Below the pieces are notes generated by a model that was not told the origin of the DNA, searched no databases, and worked only from the letters and a program-made list of their open reading frames with translations. Positions 25,320-34,143 of a stretch of DNA of 64,000 bases are shown here, in pieces. The position numbers were made by a program, and so were the translations under genes. The DNA is from Acidobacteriota bacterium (GTDB lineage: Bacteria; Acidobacteriota; Vicinamibacteria; Vicinamibacterales; 2-12-FULL-66-21): positions 19,433 to 83,432 of the forward strand of contig JACPDI010000032.1 in NCBI GenBank assembly GCA_016184105.1. The letters run 5' to 3'. Each line of letters opens with the position of its first letter. The first letter of the stretch is position 1.

Positions 25320-26270
25320 TCACGCCGGCGTCGCGTCGGTCGGGTCGTTCCGGCGGGCGGCCGCCCGCGCGAACGCGGCGGCGCGCGTGCCGGCCGCCAG
25401 CACGTGGCTGGGCAGCGGGCGTCCCAGGAACGCCTGGATCTCGCGCGACGCGTTCATGATGGCTTCCACGTCGACGCCCGTGCGGATACCTGTTTCATCG
25501 AGCAGGTGCACCAGGTCCTCGGTGGCGATGTTGCCGGTCGCGCCGGCCACCACCGGGCACCCTCCGAGCCCGCCGATCGACGCATCGAACATCGTGACCC
25601 CTTCGTCGAGCCCCGCGAGCACGTTGCACAATCCCAGGCCGCGCGTATCGTGCAGGTGAAGCGACCACTCGATCCCGCCGAACTCCCACTGCAGCCGCCG
25701 CATCATCCGCGACACGGCCGAGGGGTGCGCGAAGCCGGCCGAATCGGCAATCGAGATGTGCCGGATGCCGATCTCGACCGCGCGCCCGGCCAGCCGCACG
25801 ACGGCCTCCGGATCGATCGGTCCCTCCAGCGGGCATCCGAACGACACGGCGATCACGAGCTCGACGGGAACCGATGCGGCCTTCGACTTCATCTCCTGCA
25901 GCATCGCGACCGACTGATCGACGGTCAGCCCGACGTTGCGGCGGTTGTACGTCTCGCTCGCGCAGATCACCAGCTTCACGGCGTCGGCGCCCGCGGCAAT
26001 CGCGTTCTCAGCCCCGCGTGCGTTCGGCACCAGCGCGACGCAGACGACGCCCGGGTGCCGCGCGATGCGCCGCATGACCTCGGCGGCGTCGGCCATCTGC
26101 GGGATGACCTTCGGGCTGACAAACGACGTCGCCTCGAGCTTCCGGATGCCGGCCGCGATCACCGCGTCGATCGTCTTCACCTTCAGATCGGTCGGGATGA
26201 GCTCGCGCTCCATCTGGAAACCGTCGCGCGGGCCGACCTCGACGATCGTCGCCGCCTCAGGAACGTTCAT
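25320..26270 (-). CDS. Hydroxymethylglutaryl-CoA lyase family enzyme
   Basis: A 316-residue HMGL-like TIM-barrel lyase. Diagnostic segments: VEVGPRDGFQ (catalytic Arg and metal-binding Asp), LEATSFVSPKVIPQMADAAE, ISIADSAGFAHP, HLHDTRGLG (metal-binding His pair) and the signature IGGLGGCPVVAGATGNIATE with the catalytic Cys. The family cleaves 3-hydroxy-3-methylglutaryl-CoA to acetoacetate and acetyl-CoA; homologues cut other 3-hydroxyacyl-CoA thioesters. Next to CoA-transferases, cleavage of a pathway-specific hydroxyacyl-CoA is likely. It overlaps the isochorismatase-like gene by 14 bp, implying translational coupling. All catalytic residues are present. Confidence 0.92.
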   Translation of the reverse strand: MNVPEAATIVEVGPRDGFQMERELIPTDLKVKTIDAVIAAGIRKLEATSFVSPKVIPQMADAAEVMRRIARHPGVVCVALVPNARGAENAIAAGADAVKLVICASETYNRRNVGLTVDQSVAMLQEMKSKAASVPVELVIAVSFGCPLEGPIDPEAVVRLAGRAVEIGIRHISIADSAGFAHPSAVSRMMRRLQWEFGGIEWSLHLHDTRGLGLCNVLAGLDEGVTMFDASIGGLGGCPVVAGATGNIATEDLVHLLDETGIRTGVDVEAIMNASREIQAFLGRPLPSHVLAAGTRAAAFARAAARRNDPTDATPA

Positions 26271-26910
26271 CGCTGCTCCCGGCCGCTCCGGCGAGGTGCT
26301 GGAGAACCGCCCGGATCGACACCACGTCGGCGTACTTGCCGTCCAGGTCGAGCAGGTTGGCGCGGTGCGGCCCCGGGGCGCGATCGCCGACGCACTCGCG
26401 AGGCACGATCACCCGGTAGCCGTACTGCAGCCCGTCCACCGCCGACGCGCGCACGCACCCGCTCGTCGTCACGCCCGCGACGATGAGGGTGTCGACGCCG
26501 CGCGCGGCCAGGTGCGAGGCGAGCGGCGTCCCGAAAAACGCGCTCGCGAACTGCTTCTCGAGCAGCGTCTCGTCCGGGCGCCGGCGCAGGCGCTTGTCGA
26601 GCGCCACCCACCGGGACCCGCGCACGAGGTATCGCAGCGAGGGCACCTTCTCGACGAAGACGCCGGCCTCGCGGCACTCGGCGTCGTAGGCCGTGGTCGT
26701 GAAGAACACCGGGAGGCCTGCGCGCCGGGCGGCCGCGAGGAGCCGCCGCGTGGCCGAGACTTCCGCGTCGAAGTTGCCGGCCAGCGGCGAGCGCAGGTCG
26801 GTGAATCCGACGATCAGGTCGATCACGAGGACCGCCGGCCGCCGGCCGAAGCCGACGCGCCCCAGGAAACCTTTCCGGCGGTACAGCGCGCGCGTGGCAT
26901 CAGCACTCAT
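26257..26910 (-). CDS. Isochorismatase-fold amidase, N-carbamoylsarcosine-amidase-like
   Basis: A 217-residue cysteine hydrolase. The triad is visible as Asp in VLVIDLIVGFTD, Lys in LLEKQFASAFFGT and Cys in VTTSGCVRASAVDGL. The wording TSGCVRAS around the nucleophile and the length are like N-carbamoylsarcosine amidohydrolase, which removes CO2 and NH3 from a carbamoyl amino acid. Next to HyuA/HyuB (N-methylhydantoinase-type) genes, this makes a carbamoyl-amino-acid deamidation step plausible, as in the creatinine/methylhydantoin route. Other isochorismatase-like amidases (nicotinamidase-, maleamate-type) remain possible. It starts 9 bp after the CoA-transferase gene and overlaps the lyase gene. 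Confidence 0.87.
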   Translation of the reverse strand: MSADATRALYRRKGFLGRVGFGRRPAVLVIDLIVGFTDLRSPLAGNFDAEVSATRRLLAAARRAGLPVFFTTTAYDAECREAGVFVEKVPSLRYLVRGSRWVALDKRLRRRPDETLLEKQFASAFFGTPLASHLAARGVDTLIVAGVTTSGCVRASAVDGLQYGYRVIVPRECVGDRAPGPHRANLLDLDGKYADVVSIRAVLQHLAGAAGSSDERS

Positions 26911-26919
26911 GGCCGGTCC

Positions 26920-28140
26920 TCAGATGACCCCGTCGGCGTGCAGCCGCGACCGTTCTTCGTCGCTGATGCCGAGCAGGTCGCCATAGACTTCGGCATTGTG
27001 CGCGCCCAACGCCGGGCCGGCCCAGTCGGTGCCGCCCGGCGTGGCCGAGAAGAACGGCGTGAAGGTCGGCAGCAGCACCGTGTCGGACGGGTCGGAGGGC
27101 AGCGGCACGCGCTCGAACAGGCCGCGCGCGCGGAAATGCGGATCGTTGATCTGATCGGCGACCGAGTAAATCGCGCCCGCCGGCACTTCCGCCCGCTCGA
27201 GCGCCTCGAGCACCTCGCCGAAGGTGTGGGCGCTGGTCCAGGCGGTAATCGCCTCGTCGATCTCCTGTTCGTACTGCACGCGATCGTTGTTGTGCGCGAA
27301 GCGGGGATCGGCCGCCATGTCATCCCGGCCCGCGGCTGTCATCAATCTCCGGAAGATGCTGTCGCCGTTGCCGCCGATGATGATGTACTTGCCGTCCTTG
27401 CACGGGTACGTGTTGGTCGGCACGATGCCCGTCAGCTTCGATCCCTGGCGGTCGCGGATGAGGCCCGTCTTGTCGTACTCGGGCACCATCGACTCCATCA
27501 GATTGAAGATGCCTTCGTAGATGGCGACGTCGATCACCTGCCCTTCACCCGTGGCCTTCACGTCGCGGTGGTACACCGCCGTCAGGATGCCGAGCGCGGC
27601 GTGCAGCCCTGCGATGGTGTCGCCGAGGCTCAGGTTCGGCCGCACCGGGGGGCGATCCGGGAAGCCGCAGACCTGCCGCAGCCCGCCGGCTCCTTCGGCC
27701 ACCGACGCGTACCCCGGCTTGTGGCTGTACGGGCCGGTCTGTCCCCACCCCGACACGCGGCACATGATCACGCGCGGGTTGATGCGCGTGAGATCCCCGG
27801 GGCCGAGTCCCCATTCCTCCATCCGGCCGGGACGGAAGTTTTCGAGCACCACGTCACAGTGCTCGACGAGGCGACGGACGAGGCTGCGCCCTTCCGGTTT
27901 GCGGAGGTTCAGCGTCACGCACCGCTTGTTGCGCCCGAGGATGTACCACCACAGGGCGGTACCTTTGTACATCGACCGCCACGTGCGCAGCGGATCGCCG
28001 CCGTCGGGCGGCTCCACTTTGATGACGTCCGCACCGAACCACGCCAGCAGCACCGAGGCAAACGGCCCCGCCAGCAACTGCCCCATCTCGAGGATGCGGA
28101 GCCCCTCGAGCGGACGCCGTTTGCCGCCTTCCCCAACCAT
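26920..28140 (-). CDS. CaiB/BaiF-family CoA-transferase (class III), copy 1
   Basis: A 406-residue class III CoA-transferase. Recognisable are the N-terminal LLAGPFASVLLAWFGADVIK, the Arg-rich NKRCVTLNLRKPEGR, ENFRPGRMEEWGLG, and LGDTIAGLHAALGIL, whose Asp is at the position of the catalytic residue that forms the acyl anhydride in formyl-CoA transferase. It should move CoA between two carboxylic acids. It sits between HyuB and the amidase, so the acid freed by ring opening may be its acceptor. Start ATG at 28140; the longer in-frame extension upstream is out-of-frame HyuB sequence. Donor and acceptor cannot be read from the sequence. Confidence 0.92.
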   Translation of the reverse strand: MVGEGGKRRPLEGLRILEMGQLLAGPFASVLLAWFGADVIKVEPPDGGDPLRTWRSMYKGTALWWYILGRNKRCVTLNLRKPEGRSLVRRLVEHCDVVLENFRPGRMEEWGLGPGDLTRINPRVIMCRVSGWGQTGPYSHKPGYASVAEGAGGLRQVCGFPDRPPVRPNLSLGDTIAGLHAALGILTAVYHRDVKATGEGQVIDVAIYEGIFNLMESMVPEYDKTGLIRDRQGSKLTGIVPTNTYPCKDGKYIIIGGNGDSIFRRLMTAAGRDDMAADPRFAHNNDRVQYEQEIDEAITAWTSAHTFGEVLEALERAEVPAGAIYSVADQINDPHFRARGLFERVPLPSDPSDTVLLPTFTPFFSATPGGTDWAGPALGAHNAEVYGDLLGISDEERSRLHADGVI

Positions 28141-28175
28141 CAACTCGCCCCTTCGTCCCGGAACAGCGGCGAACG

Positions 28176-30017
28176 TCAGCCGTTCGCCTTTACAATCCCC
28201 ATCGGTTCCGGTACGGGCCCGAAGGTGAACGTCCCTGCTGCCGGCCGCGACTCGCGGATCTGCCGCCGGCACGCCTCGGTCGCCGCGGCATCCAGCGCGT
28301 ACGTCTTCTTGTCGACGATGACGCCGTAGTCGCGCCGCGCCTTCTCCACCGAGACCAGCCGGCGCGCCACGTCTGCCGCGACCCGCTCGGCCGGCCGATC
28401 CAGCGGATCCTTCCACCCGCCGCCACCTGCCGTCCGGTAGATCAGCCGGTCTCCCTTCTTCACGGGCACCTGGGAGACCTTCGATCGCAGCGGCACTTTC
28501 TCGCCGCTGACGCGCACGAGCGTCTTCGTGCTGGGCGCGCCCGGCAGCCCGCCGAGGATCCCCCACGGGTGCGATCGCTCGCGGTCGTCGTGGATGGCGA
28601 CCTCGCCGTCCGACTCGAACCGGTACACCTTGTGGACGCCGTTGCCGCCGCGGTGGAACCCGGCGCCGCCCGAGTCGATGAGCGATCCGTACTCGAGGAC
28701 GGTGATCGGGTAGTAGCTCTCGAGGTACTCGCTCGGGATGTTCTCGAAGAGCGGCCACCACGAGTGGGCGTCCATGCCGTCGCCGATCGGCCGCCCCGGA
28801 ATGCCGCCGAAGGAGATCTCCATCAGGTGGAAGAACTCGCCCGACGCGTCGTACCCGTTGTAGAGCAGGTACGGCGAGGTGCCGTAGCCGGCCGCCGTCG
28901 AGAGCTCCGGCGCGCCGTGCCCGAGCGCGCCGCCGAGCACGTCGAACAGCCGCGACAGCGCGTGCGTGCGGCAGCCGAGCGGCGCGGGGAACTTCGGGGA
29001 GACCAGCGATCCGTCCGGCATGATGACGTGCAGCAGCGGGTAGAACCCGTCGTTGAAGAGGATCTGGGGGTCGAACACCATGATCAGGTAGACCCCGATG
29101 AACATCTTGAACATCTCCTCGTTCAAGAAGAAGTTGATCGGGCCCGGGGCCTGCGGGTCGGTGCCGGTCCAGTCGAAGTAGGCCTGGTCCCCTTTCCGCC
29201 AGATCGTCAGCTTCATCTTGTACGGTCCGTTGCCGCGCCCGTCGTCGTCGATGAAGTCCTCGAAGCTGACCTTCTTCTCCGGCAGGTTCTGCAGGATCAA
29301 CTGGCGCATCATGCGGCGGGTGCGATCGAGCAGCGCCTCGCAGGCGGAGAGGTAGGTCGGCGTGCCGAACCGCCTGCAGATTTCCTTGACGCGCTTCTCC
29401 GCCGTCCGGCACGCCGCGATGATCGCCATCAGGTCGAAATAGTTCATCGTCGGCATGCGGCTGTTGTTGAGGATCAGATCGAGCACGTCCTCGTTCAGCT
29501 TGCCGCCGGCGAAGAGCTTCACGGGCGGGATGCGCGTGCCCTCCCCGAAGATCGTCGTGGCGTCGGTCGGCAGCGATCCCGACACCGGCCCGCCGATGTC
29601 GATCGTGTGGCCGAACTGCGATCCCCAGCCGACCAGCTCGCCGTCGACGAAGATCGGCAGGAGCACCATCCAGTCGTTGATGTGCGAGATCGCCCCCTTG
29701 CACTTGTACGGGTCGCTGAGCAGGAAGACGTCCCCCTCGTGGATGCCGCGCTTCCACTCCTGGATGAAGCCGGCGATGTAGGAGCCGAACTGGCCGACGA
29801 CCATCCGGCCGTCCGGCGTCGCGATCAGCGGGAACCCGTCGTGCTGCTCGCGGATGACCGGCGACATCGCCGACCGGAACAGCGTCGTGTCCATCTCGTG
29901 GCGCGCGTTGCGCAGCGCGTTCTCGATGATGTCCAGCGTGATCTTGTCCACGGGCGGGAGTTTCCGGCCCGCCGCCTTGCCTCTTGCCTTTGCCTTTCGC
30001 GCCAGCATCGTTGCCAT
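28176..30017 (-). CDS. hyuB: Hydantoinase B/oxoprolinase family subunit
   Basis: A 613-residue HyuB-type subunit. After a lysine-rich leader comes DKITLDIIENALRNARHEMD, then SPVIREQHDGFPLI, LSDPYKCKGAISHINDWMVL, FGHTIDIGGPVSGSLPTDA and VLGGALGHGAPEL, all typical of the family. HyuB works with HyuA as an ATP-dependent enzyme opening 5-oxoproline, N-methylhydantoin or similar cyclic amides; related pairs carboxylate acetone or acetophenone. GAGGAG lies 8 bp before the ATG at 30017. The 23-bp gap from hyuA indicates one transcript and a complex. No extra subunits of the carboxylase type are in view, which favours the hydrolase role. Confidence 0.93.
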   Translation of the reverse strand: MATMLARKAKARGKAAGRKLPPVDKITLDIIENALRNARHEMDTTLFRSAMSPVIREQHDGFPLIATPDGRMVVGQFGSYIAGFIQEWKRGIHEGDVFLLSDPYKCKGAISHINDWMVLLPIFVDGELVGWGSQFGHTIDIGGPVSGSLPTDATTIFGEGTRIPPVKLFAGGKLNEDVLDLILNNSRMPTMNYFDLMAIIAACRTAEKRVKEICRRFGTPTYLSACEALLDRTRRMMRQLILQNLPEKKVSFEDFIDDDGRGNGPYKMKLTIWRKGDQAYFDWTGTDPQAPGPINFFLNEEMFKMFIGVYLIMVFDPQILFNDGFYPLLHVIMPDGSLVSPKFPAPLGCRTHALSRLFDVLGGALGHGAPELSTAAGYGTSPYLLYNGYDASGEFFHLMEISFGGIPGRPIGDGMDAHSWWPLFENIPSEYLESYYPITVLEYGSLIDSGGAGFHRGGNGVHKVYRFESDGEVAIHDDRERSHPWGILGGLPGAPSTKTLVRVSGEKVPLRSKVSQVPVKKGDRLIYRTAGGGGWKDPLDRPAERVAADVARRLVSVEKARRDYGVIVDKKTYALDAAATEACRRQIRESRPAAGTFTFGPVPEPMGIVKANG

Positions 30018-30040
30018 GGCTTCGCTCCTCGTGACGGCGT

Positions 30041-32113
30041 TCAGCGGCCGTTGCGGTGCCGGACGCCGTCCGGCCAGATCAGGATGTTCTCGTACGGATC
30101 CACGTCGCCGTGGTGTCCGGGCAGGATCAACGTCGTCGAGTCGTTCTGGGTGATCACCGCCGGACCCTTGATGCGGTCGCCGGCGCGAAGCGTGTACCGG
30201 TCGTAGATCGGCGCCGGCACGGTCTTGCCGCGATAGTGAATCTTGTGCCGCTGCACCGGGTCGGGGCCCGCGCGACGCCCGGTCACCCGCTGCCGCGTCA
30301 CCTCGACCTTCGGCACGACGCCGATCGCCACCGCGCGGAGGTTCACGACCTCGATGTGGTGGTCGATGTTGAAGCCGTAGTTCTGCTCGTGAACCGCTTT
30401 GAACCGCGTGACGACCCGGTCGAAGCCGTCGGTGCGGTCGAGCCACTCGAGCTGCATGTCGATCGGGAACTCATAACCCTGGCGGTGGTACCGCAGATCG
30501 ATCTGGTACTGGATCTTCCGGTTCTTGGGGGCGATGTTCTCGGCCGCCAGCCACCGCTCGGCCTGCTTGCCCAGTTCCGCGAACTGCCGCTTGGCCGTCG
30601 CGCGGTCGAACTCCCCGAGCGTGCGGATGACGGTGCGCGAGAACTCGTTGCGAATGTCGGAGTGCAGGAAGCCGAGCGCCGACAACACGCCCGGCGTCGG
30701 CGGGATGATGGACGGCCAGGAGCCGAGCAGGATCGAGAGCGCGTTGGCGTGCAGCGGCCCGGCTCCACCAAGCGCCACCAGCGCGAAGTCCGCCGGGTCG
30801 TAGCCGCGCTGCACGGACACCAGCCTCAGCGCCCCGAACATGTTCTCGTTGACGATGTCGTAGATGCCCTCGGCCGCCTGCAGGAGCGAGAGCCCCATCG
30901 CGGAGGCAATCTTCTGCACGGCGGCGGCGGCCAGCGCCGGCTGCAGCGGCATCTCGCCCCCGAGCAGCTGCGGCGGCAGGTAGCCGAGCACGACGCTGGC
31001 GTCGGTCACCGTGGGCTCCTGCCCGCCGGCGCCGTAGCAGGCGGGCCCCGGCTCGGCGCCGGCCGACTGCGGCCCGACGCGGAGCGCCCCGGTGAGCGGC
31101 ACGTGCGCGATCGATCCGCCGCCGGCGCCCACCGTTCGCACGTCCACGCTGGGGGCCTTCACCGGGTAGTACCCCACCCGCGTCTCCCGCTGGACGTTCG
31201 GCGTGCCGCCGAAGGAGATGGCCACGTCGGTGGACGTGCCGCCCATGTCGAACGACAGGACGTCGCGGAAGCCGGCCAGCTCCCCGATATAGGAGGACGC
31301 CACCGCGCCGCCCGACGGGCCGGAGAGCAGCGTGTTGACCGGGCGCTCCGCCGCGGCGTCGAGGCTCATCACCCCACCGTCCGACCGGACGATGCTCATC
31401 TTGCCGCGCAGGTGCGCGTCCTGCAGCTTCTGCTTCATCCCGTCGAGGTACAGCCGCATCTTGGGGCGCACGTACGAGTTCATCACCGTCGTGAGCGTGC
31501 GCTCGTACTCGCGGAACTCCGGCAGGATGTCGGTCGAGATCGTCACCGGCAGCGACGGGAACATCTCGAGGGCGATGTCGCGCGCCCGCCGCTCGTGCGC
31601 CGGGTTGGCGAACGCGTTGATGAGCGAGATCGTGAGCGCCTGGATCCCGCCGTCGTGCAGCTCCTGCGTGACGCGCCGCACTTCCGCCTCGTCGAGCGGC
31701 GCACGCTCCTCGCCGCGCGCGCTGACCCGCGCCGACAGCCCGCGCGTCAGCTCGAGCGGCGCGAGCGGATCGGGCTTCTGCATGATGATCCAGCCGGCGA
31801 GCGGCCCGGGCGTCTGCCCGCGCGCCACGTGCAGGATCTGCTCGAATCCGCGCGACGTGATCAGGCCGACGCGCGCCCCCTTGCCCTCGAGCACGGCGTT
31901 GGTCGCGACGGTCGTGCCGTGCAGGATCAGGCCGATCTCGTTCGGATCGATGCCCGCCTGCTCGGCAATCTTCCGGATGCCGCTCAAGACGCCGACCGAC
32001 TGGTCGGCCGGTGTCGAGGGAACCTTGGTCAGGTGAAGCTTCCCGCTCCGCTCGTTGTACAGCAGGAAATCCGTGAACGTGCCGCCGACGTCAACACCCA
32101 GTCTGTAGCTCAT
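30041..32113 (-). CDS. hyuA: Hydantoinase A/oxoprolinase family subunit
   Basis: A 690-residue HyuA subunit with an actin-like ATPase fold. ATP-site segments: RLGVDVGGTFTDFLLYN, LILHGTTVATNAVLEGKGAR and SFDMGGTSTDVAISFGGTP, followed by VGAGGGSIAHVP and LGGAGPLHA. With HyuB it hydrolyses a cyclic amide at the cost of ATP, in the cytosol. Length and all phosphate-binding loops are complete. It starts 13 bp after the nitrilase-fold gene. The mid-size (about 690 residues) matches N-methylhydantoinase/acetophenone carboxylase alpha-type proteins rather than fused eukaryotic oxoprolinase. The true ring substrate is unknown. Confidence 0.93.
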   Translation of the reverse strand: MSYRLGVDVGGTFTDFLLYNERSGKLHLTKVPSTPADQSVGVLSGIRKIAEQAGIDPNEIGLILHGTTVATNAVLEGKGARVGLITSRGFEQILHVARGQTPGPLAGWIIMQKPDPLAPLELTRGLSARVSARGEERAPLDEAEVRRVTQELHDGGIQALTISLINAFANPAHERRARDIALEMFPSLPVTISTDILPEFREYERTLTTVMNSYVRPKMRLYLDGMKQKLQDAHLRGKMSIVRSDGGVMSLDAAAERPVNTLLSGPSGGAVASSYIGELAGFRDVLSFDMGGTSTDVAISFGGTPNVQRETRVGYYPVKAPSVDVRTVGAGGGSIAHVPLTGALRVGPQSAGAEPGPACYGAGGQEPTVTDASVVLGYLPPQLLGGEMPLQPALAAAAVQKIASAMGLSLLQAAEGIYDIVNENMFGALRLVSVQRGYDPADFALVALGGAGPLHANALSILLGSWPSIIPPTPGVLSALGFLHSDIRNEFSRTVIRTLGEFDRATAKRQFAELGKQAERWLAAENIAPKNRKIQYQIDLRYHRQGYEFPIDMQLEWLDRTDGFDRVVTRFKAVHEQNYGFNIDHHIEVVNLRAVAIGVVPKVEVTRQRVTGRRAGPDPVQRHKIHYRGKTVPAPIYDRYTLRAGDRIKGPAVITQNDSTTLILPGHHGDVDPYENILIWPDGVRHRNGR

Positions 32114-32126
32114 GGCTGTTCAACCT

Positions 32127-33167
32127 CTAATCTCGTGCGATGAGTCCCCGCTCGACCAGCCGATCGATGGTCCGGCGGTGGGCCTCGACCAGCTGCTCGC
32201 GATCGCGAATCCCCTCTGGAAACTGGTCCGGCGGGCAGAACGAGTGCGCCGCGTACATCGGCGCGTACAGCTCGAAGCGCTGGCGCGCGACGACGTTCTG
32301 CATCCCGGGGTGGCAACGACGGCGGCGCAGGGCGGCGACGTCGATTTCGGCGTGGGCCGTGACGGTCTCCCCCTGTTCGGCTTCGGCGAGCACCAGCCCG
32401 CGGTCGTCGATGATCTTCGAGTGCCCGTCCGCCGAGTGCTCCGGCATCGCGGTGCCGGCTATCCCGGCGGTGTTGGCGGAGATCACGTAGGCGGCGTTCT
32501 CGACCGCGCGCGCGACCTTGGCCACCTGCTTCGGCATGCCGGCGTGCCCCGCCACGTCCGACGTCGAGTGGACGAAGATCTCGGCGCCGTGCATCAGGAG
32601 GCAGCGCGCGACCTCGGGGTACAGAATCTCCTCCGAGGCGATGGCCGCCAGCCGTCCGAGCGGCGTGTCGGCGACCGGGAACAGCTCGCGGAGCGAATAG
32701 CGCTCGCGGTACCGCGTCCACAGGTCGTGCGGCGAGAGCGCGTACAGGCTGTTCAGCCGCCGGTATTTCAGCGCGAGCCCCGCGGGACCGACGATCCAGC
32801 TCGCCTGGAAGTACATCCCCGGCCACTCCGGATCCGCCTCGTAGCTGTTGCCGGCGATCCAGATCCCGGTGGCCGCGGAGAAGGCGGCCACGCGATCGAT
32901 CTCCGGCCCGGGGATGCGGATGCACGCCTTCTCGATCCACGTGGCGGCGGATTCGCCCGCGGGGAACGAGGTCAGGACGTACTCGGGCAGGACCACAAGG
33001 CGCAGATCGGAGCCGAGGAACGACGCGGCCGCGCGCGTCGCCGCGAACACCCGCTCGAGCGCGGTGTCGATGTGCCGCTGGCTCGCGGCGCGATCGGGAC
33101 ACCCGTTCACCGCGTGGCACCGGAGCTGCATCGCCAGCGCGCGGTACGGCTGCACCCCCGCGCTCAT
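32127..33167 (-). CDS. Nitrilase-superfamily protein lacking the catalytic Cys
   Basis: A 346-residue carbon-nitrogen-hydrolase fold. The Glu (VVLPEYVLTSFP) and Lys (LKYRRLNSLYALSP) of the Glu-Lys-Cys triad are recognisable. The nucleophile segment, normally C-Y-D-x-x-F-P-E, reads SEEILYPEVAR, so Cys is Ser and the next two positions are Glu. Downstream segments (GAEIFVHSTSDV, RAVENAAYVISANTAGI) are well kept. Either this branch uses a different mechanism or it is a pseudo-enzyme, perhaps a scaffold. It is the first gene of the long minus-strand unit and has the strongest operator-like dyad 44 bp upstream. ATG at 33167 chosen; the in-frame extension above overlaps that operator. Context suggests amide or carbamoyl chemistry. 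Confidence 0.8.
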   Translation of the reverse strand: MSAGVQPYRALAMQLRCHAVNGCPDRAASQRHIDTALERVFAATRAAASFLGSDLRLVVLPEYVLTSFPAGESAATWIEKACIRIPGPEIDRVAAFSAATGIWIAGNSYEADPEWPGMYFQASWIVGPAGLALKYRRLNSLYALSPHDLWTRYRERYSLRELFPVADTPLGRLAAIASEEILYPEVARCLLMHGAEIFVHSTSDVAGHAGMPKQVAKVARAVENAAYVISANTAGIAGTAMPEHSADGHSKIIDDRGLVLAEAEQGETVTAHAEIDVAALRRRRCHPGMQNVVARQRFELYAPMYAAHSFCPPDQFPEGIRDREQLVEAHRRTIDRLVERGLIARD

Positions 33168-33210
33168 CGCCGCGCGTCCTCCGCGGTGGCCCGCCCGCCG
33201 CAAATCGGGC

Positions 33211-33236
33211 AACTTGTCATGATGTTATAACAAGTT
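33211..33236. promoter_or_regulatory. Operator-like dyad, site b (first unit)
   Basis: A perfect 10-bp palindrome TGTTATAACA (33223-33232) overlaps an outer perfect 7-bp dyad, AACTTGT (33211-33217) and ACAAGTT (33230-33236). It is the most symmetric site of the TTGTTAT family here and lies just upstream of the 11-gene minus-strand unit starting at 33167. Confidence 0.65.
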
Positions 33237-33294
33237 GACTTGTAGACCAGGACCGGCCGGTTGTCAAGCCGGAGCCGCGGCGCCACGCCCGCAT

Positions 33295-34092
33295 TCACGG
33301 CTCGCGCACCCACGACGTGAGCACGTATTCGAGATCCAGCTCTCCCCAGTCGTAGCGCACCAGGATGTCGTCCTCGCCGGTCACCCACACGTCCGACGGC
33401 GGCGACGGAACCGCGTCGGACTCGAACCGGTAGTGACGACACGTGAAGGTGCCGGCCGGCACCGTGATCGTCTCCTCCCCGAGCGCGCGCACGCGCAGCG
33501 TCTCGAGGCGCCCGAGCGGGCCGTCGGTGCCGTTCCAGCGCGTCGAGGTGTTGTAGACCGGCAGCGCCTGCTCCCCGCCGCGCTCCGCGTCGTAGGCCCA
33601 GAACGGCCATCCGTCCAGCATCACGGCGTGCGTCGTCACGTGGAAGCGCGGCGGGACCGGCACGACCTGCACGGTGTGCCCGGTGTCAGCGGTGTCCGTC
33701 GTGATGTGAAGCTGGTCTCCGGCCGTGCGGAAGTAGCCGGTGCCGACGAGGCGGTCGCGCAGCTGCAGCCGGACGAAGGCATCGCGCGGCCGGCGGTCCG
33801 CGCCGAGCGTGTAGGTGACGTCGCGCACGAACTGCGAGTCGGCGGTCATCGCGACGCTGCGCATCGTGCGAGACCCGTCCCGGTTGCGCGTCAGGCTCCA
33901 GTGCTCGACGCCGCGCTCGCGGCCGCTGGAACGCTGCCGGTAGGCAAGCCGGCCGTACTGGTACGACACGCCGGCGGCCGCCGAGACCGTGGGCGCCGGG
34001 GCGCCGGGGCGGGGCGTCTGCGCCGCCACGAGCGGCCCGCCCGCCGCCAGGGCGATCAAGAGGAACAGGAAAGGAAGACGGGTTCGCATCAT
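33295..34092 (-). CDS. Exported uncharacterised protein, island family X member 2
   Basis: A 265-residue protein with a clear signal peptide (LPFLFLLIALAAGGPLVAAQ), so probably periplasmic. The mature part is beta-rich and shows the full island-family core: GPLGRLETLRVRALGEETI, VPAGTFTCRHYRFESDAV, SDVWVTGEDDILVRYDWGE and LDLEYVLTSWV. The region from VMLDGWPFWAYDAERGGEQA to the end is closely similar to the whole of the short paralogue at 39371; the N-terminal part (RDAFVRLQLRDRLVGTGYF) parallels member 1 at 22404. I do not recognise a named domain; the fold may be a small ligand-binding beta structure. It ends the TonB/MFS/VOC unit. The ATG at 34092 begins the signal peptide. Confidence 0.78.
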   Translation of the reverse strand: MMRTRLPFLFLLIALAAGGPLVAAQTPRPGAPAPTVSAAAGVSYQYGRLAYRQRSSGRERGVEHWSLTRNRDGSRTMRSVAMTADSQFVRDVTYTLGADRRPRDAFVRLQLRDRLVGTGYFRTAGDQLHITTDTADTGHTVQVVPVPPRFHVTTHAVMLDGWPFWAYDAERGGEQALPVYNTSTRWNGTDGPLGRLETLRVRALGEETITVPAGTFTCRHYRFESDAVPSPPSDVWVTGEDDILVRYDWGELDLEYVLTSWVREP

Positions 34093-34143
34093 GTCGTGAG
34101 CACTCCGTGGTTGGGCGCCGCCGGGGGGTCTCGCCCCCATCGC

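Noticed and set aside
25936-28329. 797-codon open frame on the plus strand
   Set aside because: It is antisense to the lyase, amidase and CoA-transferase genes, which have clear family motifs. Its product is Arg/His/Ala-rich with no fold signal, as expected from GC-rich antisense frames.
30056-32143. 695-codon open frame on the plus strand
   Set aside because: It mirrors hyuA exactly and has a biased Arg/Val/Asp composition; hyuA is certain from its ATPase motifs.
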